From Asticcacaulis tiandongensis (GTDB taxonomy: Bacteria; Pseudomonadota; Alphaproteobacteria; Caulobacterales; Caulobacteraceae), in contig NZ_ML636837.1 of the NCBI RefSeq assembly GCF_006475605.1, forward strand, positions 562,584-626,583: DNA of 64,000 bases, in the 5' to 3' direction. A program made the translations under genes and the position numbers. The notes below the pieces were generated by a model. That model was not told the DNA's origin, did no database searches, and saw only the letters and a program-made list of their open reading frames with translations. Of the stretch, positions 7,128 to 15,674 are shown piece by piece. Position 1 is the first letter of the stretch; every line of letters begins with the position of its first letter.

Positions 7128-9245
7128 ATGTCGATCCAGTCGATCTTTAATATAGGCACGTCCGGCCTGATGAACGCGCAAAACCAGTTGCGCATCGTCT
7201 CGGACAATATCTCCAACGTCAATACACCGGGCTATATCCGCAAAGTCGGCAGTCAGCAGGCGCAGGTCTTTTCCGGACAGGGCGCGGGCGTCAACAGTGG
7301 TCAGGTGACGCTGGCGACCAACAAATATCTGCAAAGTGCCGCGCTCAAGGCCACCGCCGCCAGTTCGCAGGCGCAGGCCTTTTATCAACTGTTTGACCAG
7401 ATACAGTCGCAGTTCGGTGATCTGACGGATGATGCCAGCCTGTTTAATCTCGGCAGTACGGTTCTGGGGTCACTGACGCGGGCGACGGAAAATGCCTCAT
7501 CACCCGCCATGCGGCAGGAAATTTTAAGCGGTCTGCAAAGCTTTGTCAGTGAAGGGGCGCGTATCTCTGAGCACATTCAGTCGGTGCGCGATACCGCTGA
7601 GGGGGAGATTGCCTCGGTTGTCGATAAGATCAATTCTCTGGCCAAGAACATTGGCGACCTGAATGCGCCGATTGCCCGCGCCTTTGCCGGTGGTACGGAC
7701 GGGACAGGGGCGCAGAATTCACAGGCCAACTTCATTGATGAGCTGTCGAAGCTGATTGATATCAATGTCGTCAATAATTCGGACGGCAGTGTCACGGTAC
7801 GTACCCCTTCGGGGGCGGTGCTGGCGGGACCCGGGGCCGTGACCCTGAGCTATAATCCGACCCGACCTGTGGCCAGCGATACGGTTTTCAAGGCCATTGT
7901 TGCTACGGGGCCAAACGGTGAGGCGCGGGATTTCAGCGAGCACGTTGGTTCGGGACAGCTTAAAGGGCTTCTGGAGCTGCGCGACAGGGACTCGGTGGCT
8001 GTATCGGATCAGTTATCGGAATATATGTCGGCCTTTGCCGAAGAACTGAATGCCGCGCACAATGCCTCAAGTGCCGTGCCGCCGCCGGAAAGCCTTACGG
8101 GTAAGGCGATGAATCTGACGCTTGAGGAGGCTCTGGCGGGCTTTTCGGGCACCACCAATCTGGCGATCATCGATCAGAGCGGTAATCTGGTGCGGCAGGT
8201 GGAAATCAATTTCACCAGCGGCCAGTTGGAAGTTGACGGTGTGGCGGCGGGGCCTTTCACGCCGGCGAGTTTTGTCGCCGATATCAATGCGGCGCTGGGC
8301 GGCGCAGGCACGATCGGGTTTGCTGACGGCAAGCTGTCGTTCAGTGCCAGTGGCGGCAATGGGGTGGCGGTGGCTGAAGATCCGGCCAGCCCGTCGACCA
8401 AGACGGGTAAAGGTTTTTCCCATTATTTCGGCCTGAATGACCTGATCCGTGCGGATGTGCCTGTAAACTATGCGACGGGTTTGACGCCTGGCTCTGACCA
8501 CGGTTTTACGGCAGGCGATACGGTGCGCTTCAGCGTGAAGAACGCGCAAGGCAATGGTGTCGCGCTGGTGGATATTGCCATACCCGCTGGCGGTAGCATG
8601 ACCGATCTGGTCAATAGCCTGAACAATTCGACCAGTGGTCTGGGGCGGTATGGCACCTTCTCGTTGAATACGGATGGTGTCTTAAGCTTCAAGGGCTTTG
8701 GGTCACCGGCCTATCAACTGGGGGTGGCCGAGGATAATACCTCGCGGCTGGGTAACGGGGCTTCTTTGAGCGAATTTTTCGGTCTAGGCGGGAACGCTTC
8801 GGCGCGTGCCCAGCATTTGCAGATTGATCCGCATATTCTGGATAATTCCAACCATCTGGCGCTGGCGCAGGTTAAGTTGTCGGTGACCACGGGGCCGGTT
8901 CTGGTCGGGTCGGATGGCTCAGGCGCCGGTCTGATGGCGGCCATAGGTTCGAAAAACGTCAACTTCTCGAAAGCCGGTTATCATGGCGGCGGCCTGTCGA
9001 CCTTAAGCCAGTACGCCTCCAATCTGGCCGGTCAGGTCGGTACGGTGGCGGCCAATGCCGAAAACCGCATGACCGGTGCGCAAACGGTGGCCAATGAGGC
9101 GCGTAACCGTTTGTCAGCTTATCAGGGGGTAAACCTTGATGAGGAGGTCATCAAACTGACGACCTTCCAACAGGCTTATGGGGCGTCTTCGCGGCTGATA
9201 CAGGCGGCGAAGGATATGTACGATGTGTTGCTGGGTCTGGTATAG
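7128..9245 (+). CDS. flgK: Flagellar hook-associated protein 1 FlgK
   Basis: 705 residues. FlgK (HAP1) forms the first junction layer between hook and filament. The N-terminal rod-type motif is clear (SIFNIGTSGLMNAQNQLRIV, then SDNISNVNTPGYIRK), and the C-terminus (GVNLDEEVIKLTTFQQAYGA, then SSRLIQAAKDMYDVLLGLV) is the matching coiled-coil half. The middle, about residues 330-600, is a long variable region that explains the length above the roughly 550 residues of enteric FlgK. flgL begins 10 bp downstream, giving the usual flgKL pair. Export is by the flagellar type III system. Confidence 0.95.
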   Translation: MSIQSIFNIGTSGLMNAQNQLRIVSDNISNVNTPGYIRKVGSQQAQVFSGQGAGVNSGQVTLATNKYLQSAALKATAASSQAQAFYQLFDQIQSQFGDLTDDASLFNLGSTVLGSLTRATENASSPAMRQEILSGLQSFVSEGARISEHIQSVRDTAEGEIASVVDKINSLAKNIGDLNAPIARAFAGGTDGTGAQNSQANFIDELSKLIDINVVNNSDGSVTVRTPSGAVLAGPGAVTLSYNPTRPVASDTVFKAIVATGPNGEARDFSEHVGSGQLKGLLELRDRDSVAVSDQLSEYMSAFAEELNAAHNASSAVPPPESLTGKAMNLTLEEALAGFSGTTNLAIIDQSGNLVRQVEINFTSGQLEVDGVAAGPFTPASFVADINAALGGAGTIGFADGKLSFSASGGNGVAVAEDPASPSTKTGKGFSHYFGLNDLIRADVPVNYATGLTPGSDHGFTAGDTVRFSVKNAQGNGVALVDIAIPAGGSMTDLVNSLNNSTSGLGRYGTFSLNTDGVLSFKGFGSPAYQLGVAEDNTSRLGNGASLSEFFGLGGNASARAQHLQIDPHILDNSNHLALAQVKLSVTTGPVLVGSDGSGAGLMAAIGSKNVNFSKAGYHGGGLSTLSQYASNLAGQVGTVAANAENRMTGAQTVANEARNRLSAYQGVNLDEEVIKLTTFQQAYGASSRLIQAAKDMYDVLLGLV

Positions 9246-9255
9246 GAGATAGGCC

Positions 9256-10173
9256 ATGCGGGTATCAACCGGACAGATGTGGGACAGCGCCCTGTTTAAT
9301 CTTTTGCAGGCACAGTCTCGCCATGCGGACGTCAACAAGCAGATTGGCACGGAAAAGATCGCCACGGATATCGGTGGCTATGGCCGTCAGAGTGAGGTCA
9401 TCGCCAGTTATCAGTCGTCCGCTAAGTCTATCGACACCTATAAGGATCTGGCCAAGAGCGTCGGGGCGCGGCTTGATGTGCAGAATCTGGCGCTCGAGCA
9501 GAGCGGTGAGGCACTTCTGAGTGCGCGCGACAGCCTGATGGATGCGCTGGCGACGGATAATCTCGATAATCTGATGTCGACGCTTGAGAGCCACTATGCG
9601 GCCTTTGCCGGTGGGCTGAACACTCAGTATCAGGGCCAGTATCTGTTTGGTGGCGGGCAGGATCGGGACGCGCCACTGGCCTTTGGCTCGCTGTCGTCGC
9701 TTGAGACGCCTGCGGTCAGTGAGACGTTTGTTAATGGCACGGTCAAAAAGGTGTCGAAGATTGATCCATCCACCTCATTGCAGACCGGTATGCTGGCCAG
9801 TGAACTGGGCAGTGAAGGGGTGGAACTGTTTCGTGAACTTAAGGCCTTTGCCGATGCCCGTGGTGGCCTGTCCGGTCAGATGGATAGCGCGACACGTGAC
9901 TATATCCAGACCCTGACGACCAGCTTTACCAAGGCCTATGAAGGTATGGTGCAGAAGACGGCTTTGAATGGCTCCTATCAGGCGAAGGTCGATACGACGA
10001 TCACCGCGCTTGATAACCAGAGCCTGACGCTCAATGGTCTGATTTCTGACAAGACGGCGGTTAATATGGCCGAGGCCTATGTCAAGCTGGAGCAGGCCGA
10101 TCTGGCCATTCAGGCGTCTGCGCAGATTGTTGCCAATCTGAAATCGACGTCGTTGCTTGATCTGTTGCGCTAG
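9256..10173 (+). CDS. flgL: Flagellar hook-associated protein 3 FlgL
   Basis: 305 residues. FlgL (HAP3) is the second junction layer and is related to flagellin. The start MRVSTGQMWDSALFNLLQAQ and the helix DVNKQIGTEKIATDIGGYGR resemble a flagellin N-terminal domain. The C-terminus (NMAEAYVKLEQADLAIQASA, then LLDLLR) resembles the flagellin C-terminal helix. It follows flgK by 10 bp with GGAGATAGGCC before the ATG. A palindromic repeat and a candidate RNA gene come next, so transcription probably ends between 10201 and 10455. Confidence 0.92.
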   Translation: MRVSTGQMWDSALFNLLQAQSRHADVNKQIGTEKIATDIGGYGRQSEVIASYQSSAKSIDTYKDLAKSVGARLDVQNLALEQSGEALLSARDSLMDALATDNLDNLMSTLESHYAAFAGGLNTQYQGQYLFGGGQDRDAPLAFGSLSSLETPAVSETFVNGTVKKVSKIDPSTSLQTGMLASELGSEGVELFRELKAFADARGGLSGQMDSATRDYIQTLTTSFTKAYEGMVQKTALNGSYQAKVDTTITALDNQSLTLNGLISDKTAVNMAEAYVKLEQADLAIQASAQIVANLKSTSLLDLLR

Positions 10174-10200
10174 CTTTAGAGTCTTTGACCACCCGTCAGG

Positions 10201-10240
10201 CCCCCTCACCCTGACCCTCTCCCCGGAGAGGAGAGGGAAG
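10201..10240. repeat. Interspersed palindromic element (copy 1)
   Basis: The sequence CCCTCACCCTGACCCTCTCC, followed by a short spacer and GAGAGGAGAGGG, folds into a CCCTCTCC/GGAGAGG hairpin. A closely related element occurs at 33113-33152 after pgi. Both lie immediately 3' of a gene, as REP-type elements of Alphaproteobacteria often do. Confidence 0.6.
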
Positions 10241-10275
10241 CGGATACCGCTCACTGTTTTGTGAAAATGGGAAAC

Positions 10276-10304
10276 TTGTCCACAGGCTGTAACGGGCGTA
10301 TTAT
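10276..10304 (+). promoter_or_regulatory. Candidate sigma-70 promoter for a small RNA
   Basis: TTGTCC at 10276-10281 and TATTAT at 10299-10304 are exactly 17 bp apart (4/6 and 5/6 matches to the consensus). There is no open reading frame downstream on this strand, only the structured segment ending in a terminator at 10455. Confidence 0.45.
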
Positions 10305-10310
10305 GGGGTT

Positions 10311-10455
10311 GTGGAAATCGACAGATGAGCCACGTAAAAGACCCCGCGCGGGGCCATCGGAAAGCCGGATAGTAAGTCTATTTCCTGCGGGAAATCTTAC
10401 CGTCGTTTCGCGGTGAACAGAAAGAGACCTCGCCCTCAGTGGCGGGGTCTTTTTG
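10311..10455 (+). ncRNA. Candidate structured small RNA, about 145 nt
   Basis: The segment lies between flgL and the convergent EIIA gene, starts just after a sigma-70-like promoter and ends at a hairpin with a T-run. An internal hairpin at 10372-10400 has two stacked stems: GTAAG/CTTAC enclosing ATTTCC/GGAAAT around a TGCG loop. AAAAGACCCCGC (10336-10347) is an exact 12-bp complement of GCGGGGTCTTTT (10442-10453), which would close the molecule into one long structure. The same 3' strand also forms the local terminator stem with 10425-10434, so two folds compete. I could not match it to SRP, 6S, tmRNA or RNase P. It might instead be two overlapping terminators for the convergent genes. Confidence 0.4.
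10425..10455 (+). terminator. Rho-independent terminator
   Basis: AGACCTCGCC pairs with GGCGGGGTCT (one G-T wobble) around a CTCAGT loop and is followed by TTTTT. It faces the plus strand and would end flgL read-through or the candidate small RNA. The EIIA gene ends 24 bp beyond on the other strand, and the reverse orientation also has a short T-run, so it may act both ways. Confidence 0.75.
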
Positions 10456-10478
10456 TATTTCAGGTATATTTTTTTGGG

Positions 10479-10883
10479 TTAACTGGCGCCGGACAGGACG
10501 TAGGAGGCGACGGTGATATATTTGCGGCCCGCTTCCTGCGCATGGGCGACGCAAGCCGCCATAGGCTCAATCTTACGCAGCGAGGCCAGTTTAATGAGCA
10601 TCGGCAGGTTGATACCGGCGATGACTTCGGCGCGGGTCTGTTCCATGACGGAAATGGCCAGATTGGACGGGGTGCCGCCGAACATGTCGGTCAGCAGGAT
10701 CACGCCATCACCGCTGTCATTGGCAAAGGTGGCGTCGAGGATGTCCTGACGGCGTTTGGCGACATCGTCATCCGGGCCAATGCAGATGGCCGCGACTGCA
10801 TCCTGTGGGCCCACGACATGCTCCATGGCGGAAACAAATTCCTCAGCCAGTCTACCGTGGGTAACAATCACAAGACCAATCAT
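10479..10883 (-). CDS. PTS system mannose-type EIIA domain protein
   Basis: 134 residues from the ATG that gives MIGLVIVTHGRLAEEF; the frame extends eight codons further up without a better start. The family accepts phosphate from HPr on a histidine; here H9 in VTHGR is that residue, and DMFGGTPSNLA is the conserved second motif. In Alphaproteobacteria this stand-alone EIIA belongs to an incomplete, regulatory PTS without a sugar permease and is linked to hprK and the ChvG/ChvI system, as seen here. The usual following ptsH (HPr) is missing: the next gene downstream is the convergent flgL. HPr must be encoded elsewhere if the pathway works. Confidence 0.9.
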   Translation of the reverse strand: MIGLVIVTHGRLAEEFVSAMEHVVGPQDAVAAICIGPDDDVAKRRQDILDATFANDSGDGVILLTDMFGGTPSNLAISVMEQTRAEVIAGINLPMLIKLASLRKIEPMAACVAHAQEAGRKYITVASYVLSGAS

Positions 10884-11039
10884 ATATAGTCCACTATCCT
10901 CAAACATCCGCCCTTAAGAGACGGCGACTTCAGGCACATAAACGGCAATTATAGCGCAAACGCACTGCACTGCAAAAAGAGATTTCAAGGTTTAAGGCGA
11001 AAACATGTGCCTGCCAAGTCCGCAAGTGTCGGGCTGTGT

Positions 11040-11489
11040 TTACTGCCCAAGGGCCACACGCAACTTTGAAACGGTGGAAGTTTCAAGCGGATTCAACCGC
11101 AAGGCGGGTATGGACTTTCCAAGGAAGACTGTCTCCATAGGTTCCGGCAGGCGCTCAGGTGCCGTGTTTTGACAGTGGACACAAAGGCTTATGCGGCTCA
11201 AAGGGCGGAAGGGGCGGGGTAAAATACCTATGCCGCGCACTTCGATCCGTCCGGCAATGGTGTCCGGTGCGCGCGCATAAAGGTGATGACCCGAAAGCCA
11301 CAGGTGGGAATAATCATCACTGACCAACTGAAATCCGTCATCAAGTGCCCTGAGTGCCAGATCACTCTTGCCAATGCCGGAAGGGCCCATGATCAGTACG
11401 CCTTGCCACTGTCCGCGCATAAAGGTGGCGATGGTGGTGGCATGAACGATGATTGTCTTTGGCGTCAGACTCATTTGCGGGGAGGTCAT
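11040..11489 (-). CDS. hprK: HPr kinase/phosphorylase, short alphaproteobacterial type
   Basis: 149 residues, matching the short form that keeps only the C-terminal catalytic domain. HprK phosphorylates HPr on serine and can reverse the reaction, thereby gating the regulatory PTS. The Walker A motif is GPSGIGKS at residues 35-42, followed by the VSDD segment at about 57-60. RIEVRGIGIL is the family signature. Its start overlaps the chvG stop by 4 bp (ATGA), so it is translationally coupled to the sensor kinase. The EIIA gene follows 156 bp downstream. Confidence 0.93.
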   Translation of the reverse strand: MTSPQMSLTPKTIIVHATTIATFMRGQWQGVLIMGPSGIGKSDLALRALDDGFQLVSDDYSHLWLSGHHLYARAPDTIAGRIEVRGIGILPRPFRPLSRISLCVHCQNTAPERLPEPMETVFLGKSIPALRLNPLETSTVSKLRVALGQ

Positions 11490-13090
11490 TTGCGCGTTGG
11501 GCCGCCCAGCAAGGGCAGGCAGATGACAAAGCGCGCGCCGGTAATCTCTCCGGTATCATCCAGACGGTTTTCTGCCCAGATGCGGCCATTGTGGGCTTCG
11601 ACGATCTGACGGGAAATAGACAGGCCGAGACCTGAATTGCGTCCGAAAGACGTGCCCTTGGGACGTGAGGTATAGAAGCGCTGGAAGACGGTTTCGAGAT
11701 TGTCCGGCGGAATGCCCGGACCGTCATCTTCAACGGAAATCAGCAGGGCAGGCTTTTGGGCCATATCGCTGTGGGACAGGTTTATGCGCACAGAGCCGTC
11801 TTCGGGGCTGAAGGAGCGGGCATTGTCAATCAGGTTGCGGAACACCTGCCCGAGCGGGCCTTCGCGGCCATTGACACGCACGCCGTCCTTAAGGGCGGTG
11901 CGATTAAAGATGACCGGTGCGCCGGATTCGGCCGGCATGTGCTGATAGAGCGAGATAATGTCCTCAAGCAGGGCAGGGACGTCCACCGGTTTCGGAGCAT
12001 CACGTGACAGTTCAGCATCGAGACGCGAGGCATTGGAAATGTCGGTGATCAGGCGGTCGAGACGATGCACGTCCTGTTTGACCACATTAAGCAGCCGCAG
12101 CTTGGATTTGTCGTCCTTGACCAGATCAAGGGTTTCAAGGGCGCTGCGGATAGAGGTCAGGGGGTTTTTGATCTCATGGCTGACATCGGCGGCGAAACGG
12201 TCGATTTCGTCCATCCGACGTGACAGGGTGTCGGTCATGGATTCAAGTGAGCGGGCCAGTGTGCCGATCTCGTCCTTGCGCGCCTCAAGATCCGGCAGGG
12301 AGATGGCGCGGGATTTCTGCATACGCACATGGTCGGCGGCGGCAGACAGGCGGTGGATCGGGCGGCTGACCAGCCAGTGCAGCACCAGCGATGAGAAGAT
12401 GCTCGTGCCTACGGCCACGAGAATGAAGGGCAGCATGGCCCAGCGTTGTGCGGCGACGATCTTGTCGACATCACCGGCCTCGATGGTCAGAACACCCAGC
12501 ACGGCCTTGACGCGCTTCAGGGGCACCGAGACCGACACCACCCGTTCGCCACGCTCATTATATCGGACGGTGGCGACTTCGCGTCCGGTTAGGGCCTGCT
12601 CGACCTCAAGGCTGAGGGCCTCACGGGCGCGCTCAAAATGCTTGTCATGGGCGAGCCTGTTGTCGCCGTCTTCCGGTATCGGCGGCAGGTCGCGCACATC
12701 GACGCCTTCGGACACCGTGTAGGAATCGCTGACCAGATGACCTTCGGCGTCAAACAACCGTGCGCGTTGTTCGCGCGGAATAAAACGCGACAGGACAAAG
12801 ATGGCGCTGCCGACATCAAGCTGTGGCACCGGAACGCCATCAGTGGCGGCATAGGCGATGACCTCACCCATCAGTTCGGCCTGAGAGGTCAGGGCTTCTT
12901 TCTGGGTGTCGATCAGGCCCTGACGAAATTCGTTGAGCACCAGTGAGCCGATGGTCAGAACCAGAAGACCCACGGCATTAAGAAACAGGATCAGCCGCCC
13001 CAGACGCGAATTGCGTAAGGGTAGCGCGAGGCGTGGCCCGCGTTTTTCAGCGCGGGGCCTCTCACTTTGGGGCGGCTGAGTTTGGGACAT
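11486..13090 (-). CDS. chvG: Sensor histidine kinase ChvG/ExoS type
   Basis: 534 residues. This membrane sensor works with ChvI in envelope-stress, acid and exopolysaccharide control in Alphaproteobacteria. A first membrane helix lies at about residues 31-52, a periplasmic sensor domain follows, and a second helix lies at about 219-240. HAMP comes next, then the HisKA box FAADVSHEIKNP with phospho-acceptor H305, and the ATPase domain with NLIDNA and EDDGPGIP motifs. The start overlaps the last base of the chvI stop, and the end overlaps hprK by 4 bp, so chvI-chvG-hprK is a tightly packed operon. Confidence 0.95.
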   Translation of the reverse strand: MSQTQPPQSERPRAEKRGPRLALPLRNSRLGRLILFLNAVGLLVLTIGSLVLNEFRQGLIDTQKEALTSQAELMGEVIAYAATDGVPVPQLDVGSAIFVLSRFIPREQRARLFDAEGHLVSDSYTVSEGVDVRDLPPIPEDGDNRLAHDKHFERAREALSLEVEQALTGREVATVRYNERGERVVSVSVPLKRVKAVLGVLTIEAGDVDKIVAAQRWAMLPFILVAVGTSIFSSLVLHWLVSRPIHRLSAAADHVRMQKSRAISLPDLEARKDEIGTLARSLESMTDTLSRRMDEIDRFAADVSHEIKNPLTSIRSALETLDLVKDDKSKLRLLNVVKQDVHRLDRLITDISNASRLDAELSRDAPKPVDVPALLEDIISLYQHMPAESGAPVIFNRTALKDGVRVNGREGPLGQVFRNLIDNARSFSPEDGSVRINLSHSDMAQKPALLISVEDDGPGIPPDNLETVFQRFYTSRPKGTSFGRNSGLGLSISRQIVEAHNGRIWAENRLDDTGEITGARFVICLPLLGGPTRK

Positions 13091-13800
13091 CAGACTTCGC
13101 GGTAACGATAGCCCACGCCATAGAGCGTTTCGATGGAGTCAAATTCGGGGTCAACGACACGGAATTTCTTGCGCATGCGCTTGACGTGGCTGTCGATGGT
13201 GCGGTCATCGACATATACCTGATCGTCATAGGCTGCATCCATCAGGTTGTCGCGGCTTTTGACAAAGCCCGGACGCTGGGCCAAGGCATGCAGCAGCAGA
13301 AACTCGGTGACCGTCAGACGTACCGGCTTGCCGTCCCAGGTGCATTCGTGACGGGCGGCGTCCAGCACCAGCTTGCCGCGCTTGAGCGACTTGGCATTAA
13401 GGGCTTCGGTGACTTCGGGGGCTTCACCCTGATCGACAATACCGGCGCGACGCAAAACAGCCTTGACGCGTTCCAGCAGCAGGCGTTGCGAAAAAGGCTT
13501 ATGCATATAGTCGTCGGCCCCGAGATTGAAGCCCAGAACCTCGTCGATCTCATCGTCCTTGGAGGTCAGGATGATGACCGGCAGGTTGGAATTCATGCGC
13601 AGGCGGCGCAGAACTTCCATGCCGTCCATGCGTGGCATCTTAACGTCAAGTATGGCCAGATCGGGCGGATTTTTCTCAAGCGCCGCCAGACCGGACGCGC
13701 CGTCATAATAGGCTTCGATGGTATGGCCACCGCTTTCAAGCGCCAGGGATACGCTGGTGACTATGTTCTCGTCGTCATCGACCAAGGTAATGCGCGCCAT
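13090..13800 (-). CDS. chvI: Response regulator ChvI, OmpR family
   Basis: 236 residues. The receiver domain shows the acidic pocket VDDDEN, phospho-acceptor D52 in [13 protein letters not shown] in ILTSKDDE and K in the HKPF motif. The C-terminal winged helix has the OmpR-type pattern ([17 protein letters not shown], then [18 protein letters not shown]). ChvI is the DNA-binding partner of ChvG, encoded directly after it. It is the first gene of the minus-strand operon; about 170 bp separates it from the divergent gene at 13968, so the operon promoter lies there. Confidence 0.96.
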   Translation of the reverse strand: MARITLVDDDENIVTSVSLALESGGHTIEAYYDGASGLAALEKNPPDLAILDVKMPRMDGMEVLRRLRMNSNLPVIILTSKDDEIDEVLGFNLGADDYMHKPFSQRLLLERVKAVLRRAGIVDQGEAPEVTEALNAKSLKRGKLVLDAARHECTWDGKPVRLTVTEFLLLHALAQRPGFVKSRDNLMDAAYDDQVYVDDRTIDSHVKRMRKKFRVVDPEFDSIETLYGVGYRYREV

Positions 13801-13967
13801 GAAATCTCCTGTAAATGACTGTTTAGCTTAACATACTATCTGCATGACGAAAACGCGGCGGTAAAGAGGCTGAAATCAGGCCCGAAAGCGCTTCAACGCT
13901 AATTTAACAGGATTCCGGTAAAAATCAGCGACATAAAGACGATCCTATCAGAAAAGCATACCCGCAG

Positions 13968-15674
13968 ATGTCGGCACAGATCCATTTCGAGGTCTTCTCA
14001 AGGAAAACCCCTCAGGCCAGCTGGGTGTTGCAACTGGCGACCGAAGACAAGGAAACGGCGCTGCATACGGCGGATACGCTGATCAATAGCCTGCATGCGG
14101 CCGCAGTGCGTGTCAGTCGTGAAGTCTTCAATGCCGGTACGGGCGAATTTCACAGCTATCAGGTCATGCAAAAGGGCACCATAGCCCCGGCGGGTAAGCC
14201 CGCGCGGCGGCCTGTGACCGAGCCGGTCTGTACGACGCCGCAGACCCTCTATACCTTGCCGGCGCGCGAAACTATCGGGCGTTTGATGGAGGACTGGCTC
14301 AGGCGCTGGCGGGTGACGCCGTTTGAGTTGCTGCATAGCCCAGTGCTGGCCGAAAAGCTTGAGGCGTCGGGGCATGAGTTGCAACACGCTATACAGAAAC
14401 TGTCGATCCCTGAGGCGCAGGAAACCGGCCAGCCGGTGCACGAGATCATTCGCCGCTGGACGGGCCTGATTGAGCGCGCGGTCGGGCGGGTGATCGAGGA
14501 CGGTCGCAAGCGGCGCTTTCCCGAGATTACGCCCGAAACCGTGGTGGCAGTGGTACAAAAAATTTCGGGGCAGTCTGATCGTGACTATCTGCTGGGTGGG
14601 GCGGTTACCGTTTGGCTTGAGACCGCAAAGGGGGCGGCGGCAAGGTTAGAGGCGTTGCTGGCCCTTGCCGGGCCACTGATCAAGGCGGGGTCATCCTGTG
14701 ATTGGGCCGTGCGTGTCGTGGAAATTCCGGTCTGTGAGATACTGGCGCAAAAAGGAGCGGTGGCTGATATAAGCGGCACGGGCGCAGAGCCTGGCATGGC
14801 TCTGGCGGCGCTGACGCGGTTGCTGGCGGGCAGTGAAATCAGCAAGGCGGCGGCATATGATCCGCAAATTGCCCGGGTTCTACCGCCGGTGAGCGGTGCG
14901 TTGCAGGCGTATGCCGTGTGGCTTGAGGTCGGACATTTTAGCGACGTGAAGCGCCAGTCGATCCGGCACATAATCAGTGAATTGCGCGGGCCGCGCCGAC
15001 TAAGGCCATCGGATGCCGTGTCGGAAATCGAGCTTTTGCGGGCCATGGCTGTGGTGCTGACCATGACCGGTGGCGATGAAGCGCAGCGCGAAGACCTGAC
15101 GAGTGCGTTTGTGGAACGGTCGCGTATGCTGGTGTCTTCGACCTTTATTGATGCCTTGCTCCAGGGGGCGGATGATGGGGCCGAGGAACTTGAGCGGCTG
15201 GTGTGGCTGTGTGAGAATGTCGTCGGCATCTCGAATAAACGCGAAGCCGCCCGCTGGATGCTCACGGCCCTGACGGGGGTGAAATTTGAACGGGTCATGC
15301 GCGAAAGCCACCGTCCCGTCGGGCAGAAGCTCAGGCAACTTGCGGGGCTGCAACAGCGGATATCCGGTGCCGGACTGAACGAGAAAGACAGTCAGGAAGC
15401 ACACGAGCGTCTCGGGCAGATGGGCGCGGTAATGGCGCAGGAGGCGCAGGTCATTAAACAGATTGCGCGCACGCCGCAACCGATGCAAAGAGTGGCGGCG
15501 CTCCTGGGCTTCGCCACGGGGCAGGCAGCCCCTGCTGGCCCCCTGAGTGATCAGGCCCGTGCCGAGGTCATGCGGCAATTAAAGGACCCTGATGTCCGTG
15601 CCGAATTGAGTAAAGACGGCACGGGCCTTATGGCGCTTAAGCCGCTGTTGCAGAAGATTGGCATCGGGGGGTAA
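13968..15674 (+). CDS. Uncharacterised 568-residue protein
   Basis: I do not recognise a family. The protein has no signal peptide and no convincing membrane segment, so it is probably cytoplasmic. The first 75 residues (IHFEVFSRKTPQASWVLQLA, then DKETALHTADTLI) look like a small alpha/beta domain. Residues from about 100 onward are predicted all-helical and Ala/Leu/Glu-rich, with segments such as RRWTGLIERAVGRVIEDGRK. It is divergent from chvI and stands alone. An imperfect copy of its last 49 bp (LMALKPLLQKIGIGG and stop) occurs 6.2 kb away at 21861-21909, beyond the autotransporter. Codon use is normal for the window, so it is likely a real chromosomal gene. Confidence 0.8.
   Translation: MSAQIHFEVFSRKTPQASWVLQLATEDKETALHTADTLINSLHAAAVRVSREVFNAGTGEFHSYQVMQKGTIAPAGKPARRPVTEPVCTTPQTLYTLPARETIGRLMEDWLRRWRVTPFELLHSPVLAEKLEASGHELQHAIQKLSIPEAQETGQPVHEIIRRWTGLIERAVGRVIEDGRKRRFPEITPETVVAVVQKISGQSDRDYLLGGAVTVWLETAKGAAARLEALLALAGPLIKAGSSCDWAVRVVEIPVCEILAQKGAVADISGTGAEPGMALAALTRLLAGSEISKAAAYDPQIARVLPPVSGALQAYAVWLEVGHFSDVKRQSIRHIISELRGPRRLRPSDAVSEIELLRAMAVVLTMTGGDEAQREDLTSAFVERSRMLVSSTFIDALLQGADDGAEELERLVWLCENVVGISNKREAARWMLTALTGVKFERVMRESHRPVGQKLRQLAGLQQRISGAGLNEKDSQEAHERLGQMGAVMAQEAQVIKQIARTPQPMQRVAALLGFATGQAAPAGPLSDQARAEVMRQLKDPDVRAELSKDGTGLMALKPLLQKIGIGG
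15625..15674 (+). repeat. Direct repeat, copy A (3' end of the 568-residue gene)
   Basis: These 50 bp, ending at the stop codon, match 21861-21909 with about five mismatches and one single-base gap. The first 20 bp are identical. The pair brackets the small ORF and the autotransporter gene. Confidence 0.8.

Noticed and set aside
10311-10455. Identity of the candidate RNA as SRP RNA or 6S RNA
   Set aside because: The GGAAG-type SRP loop is not seen, and no convincing open-promoter-like central bulge of 6S RNA could be drawn.
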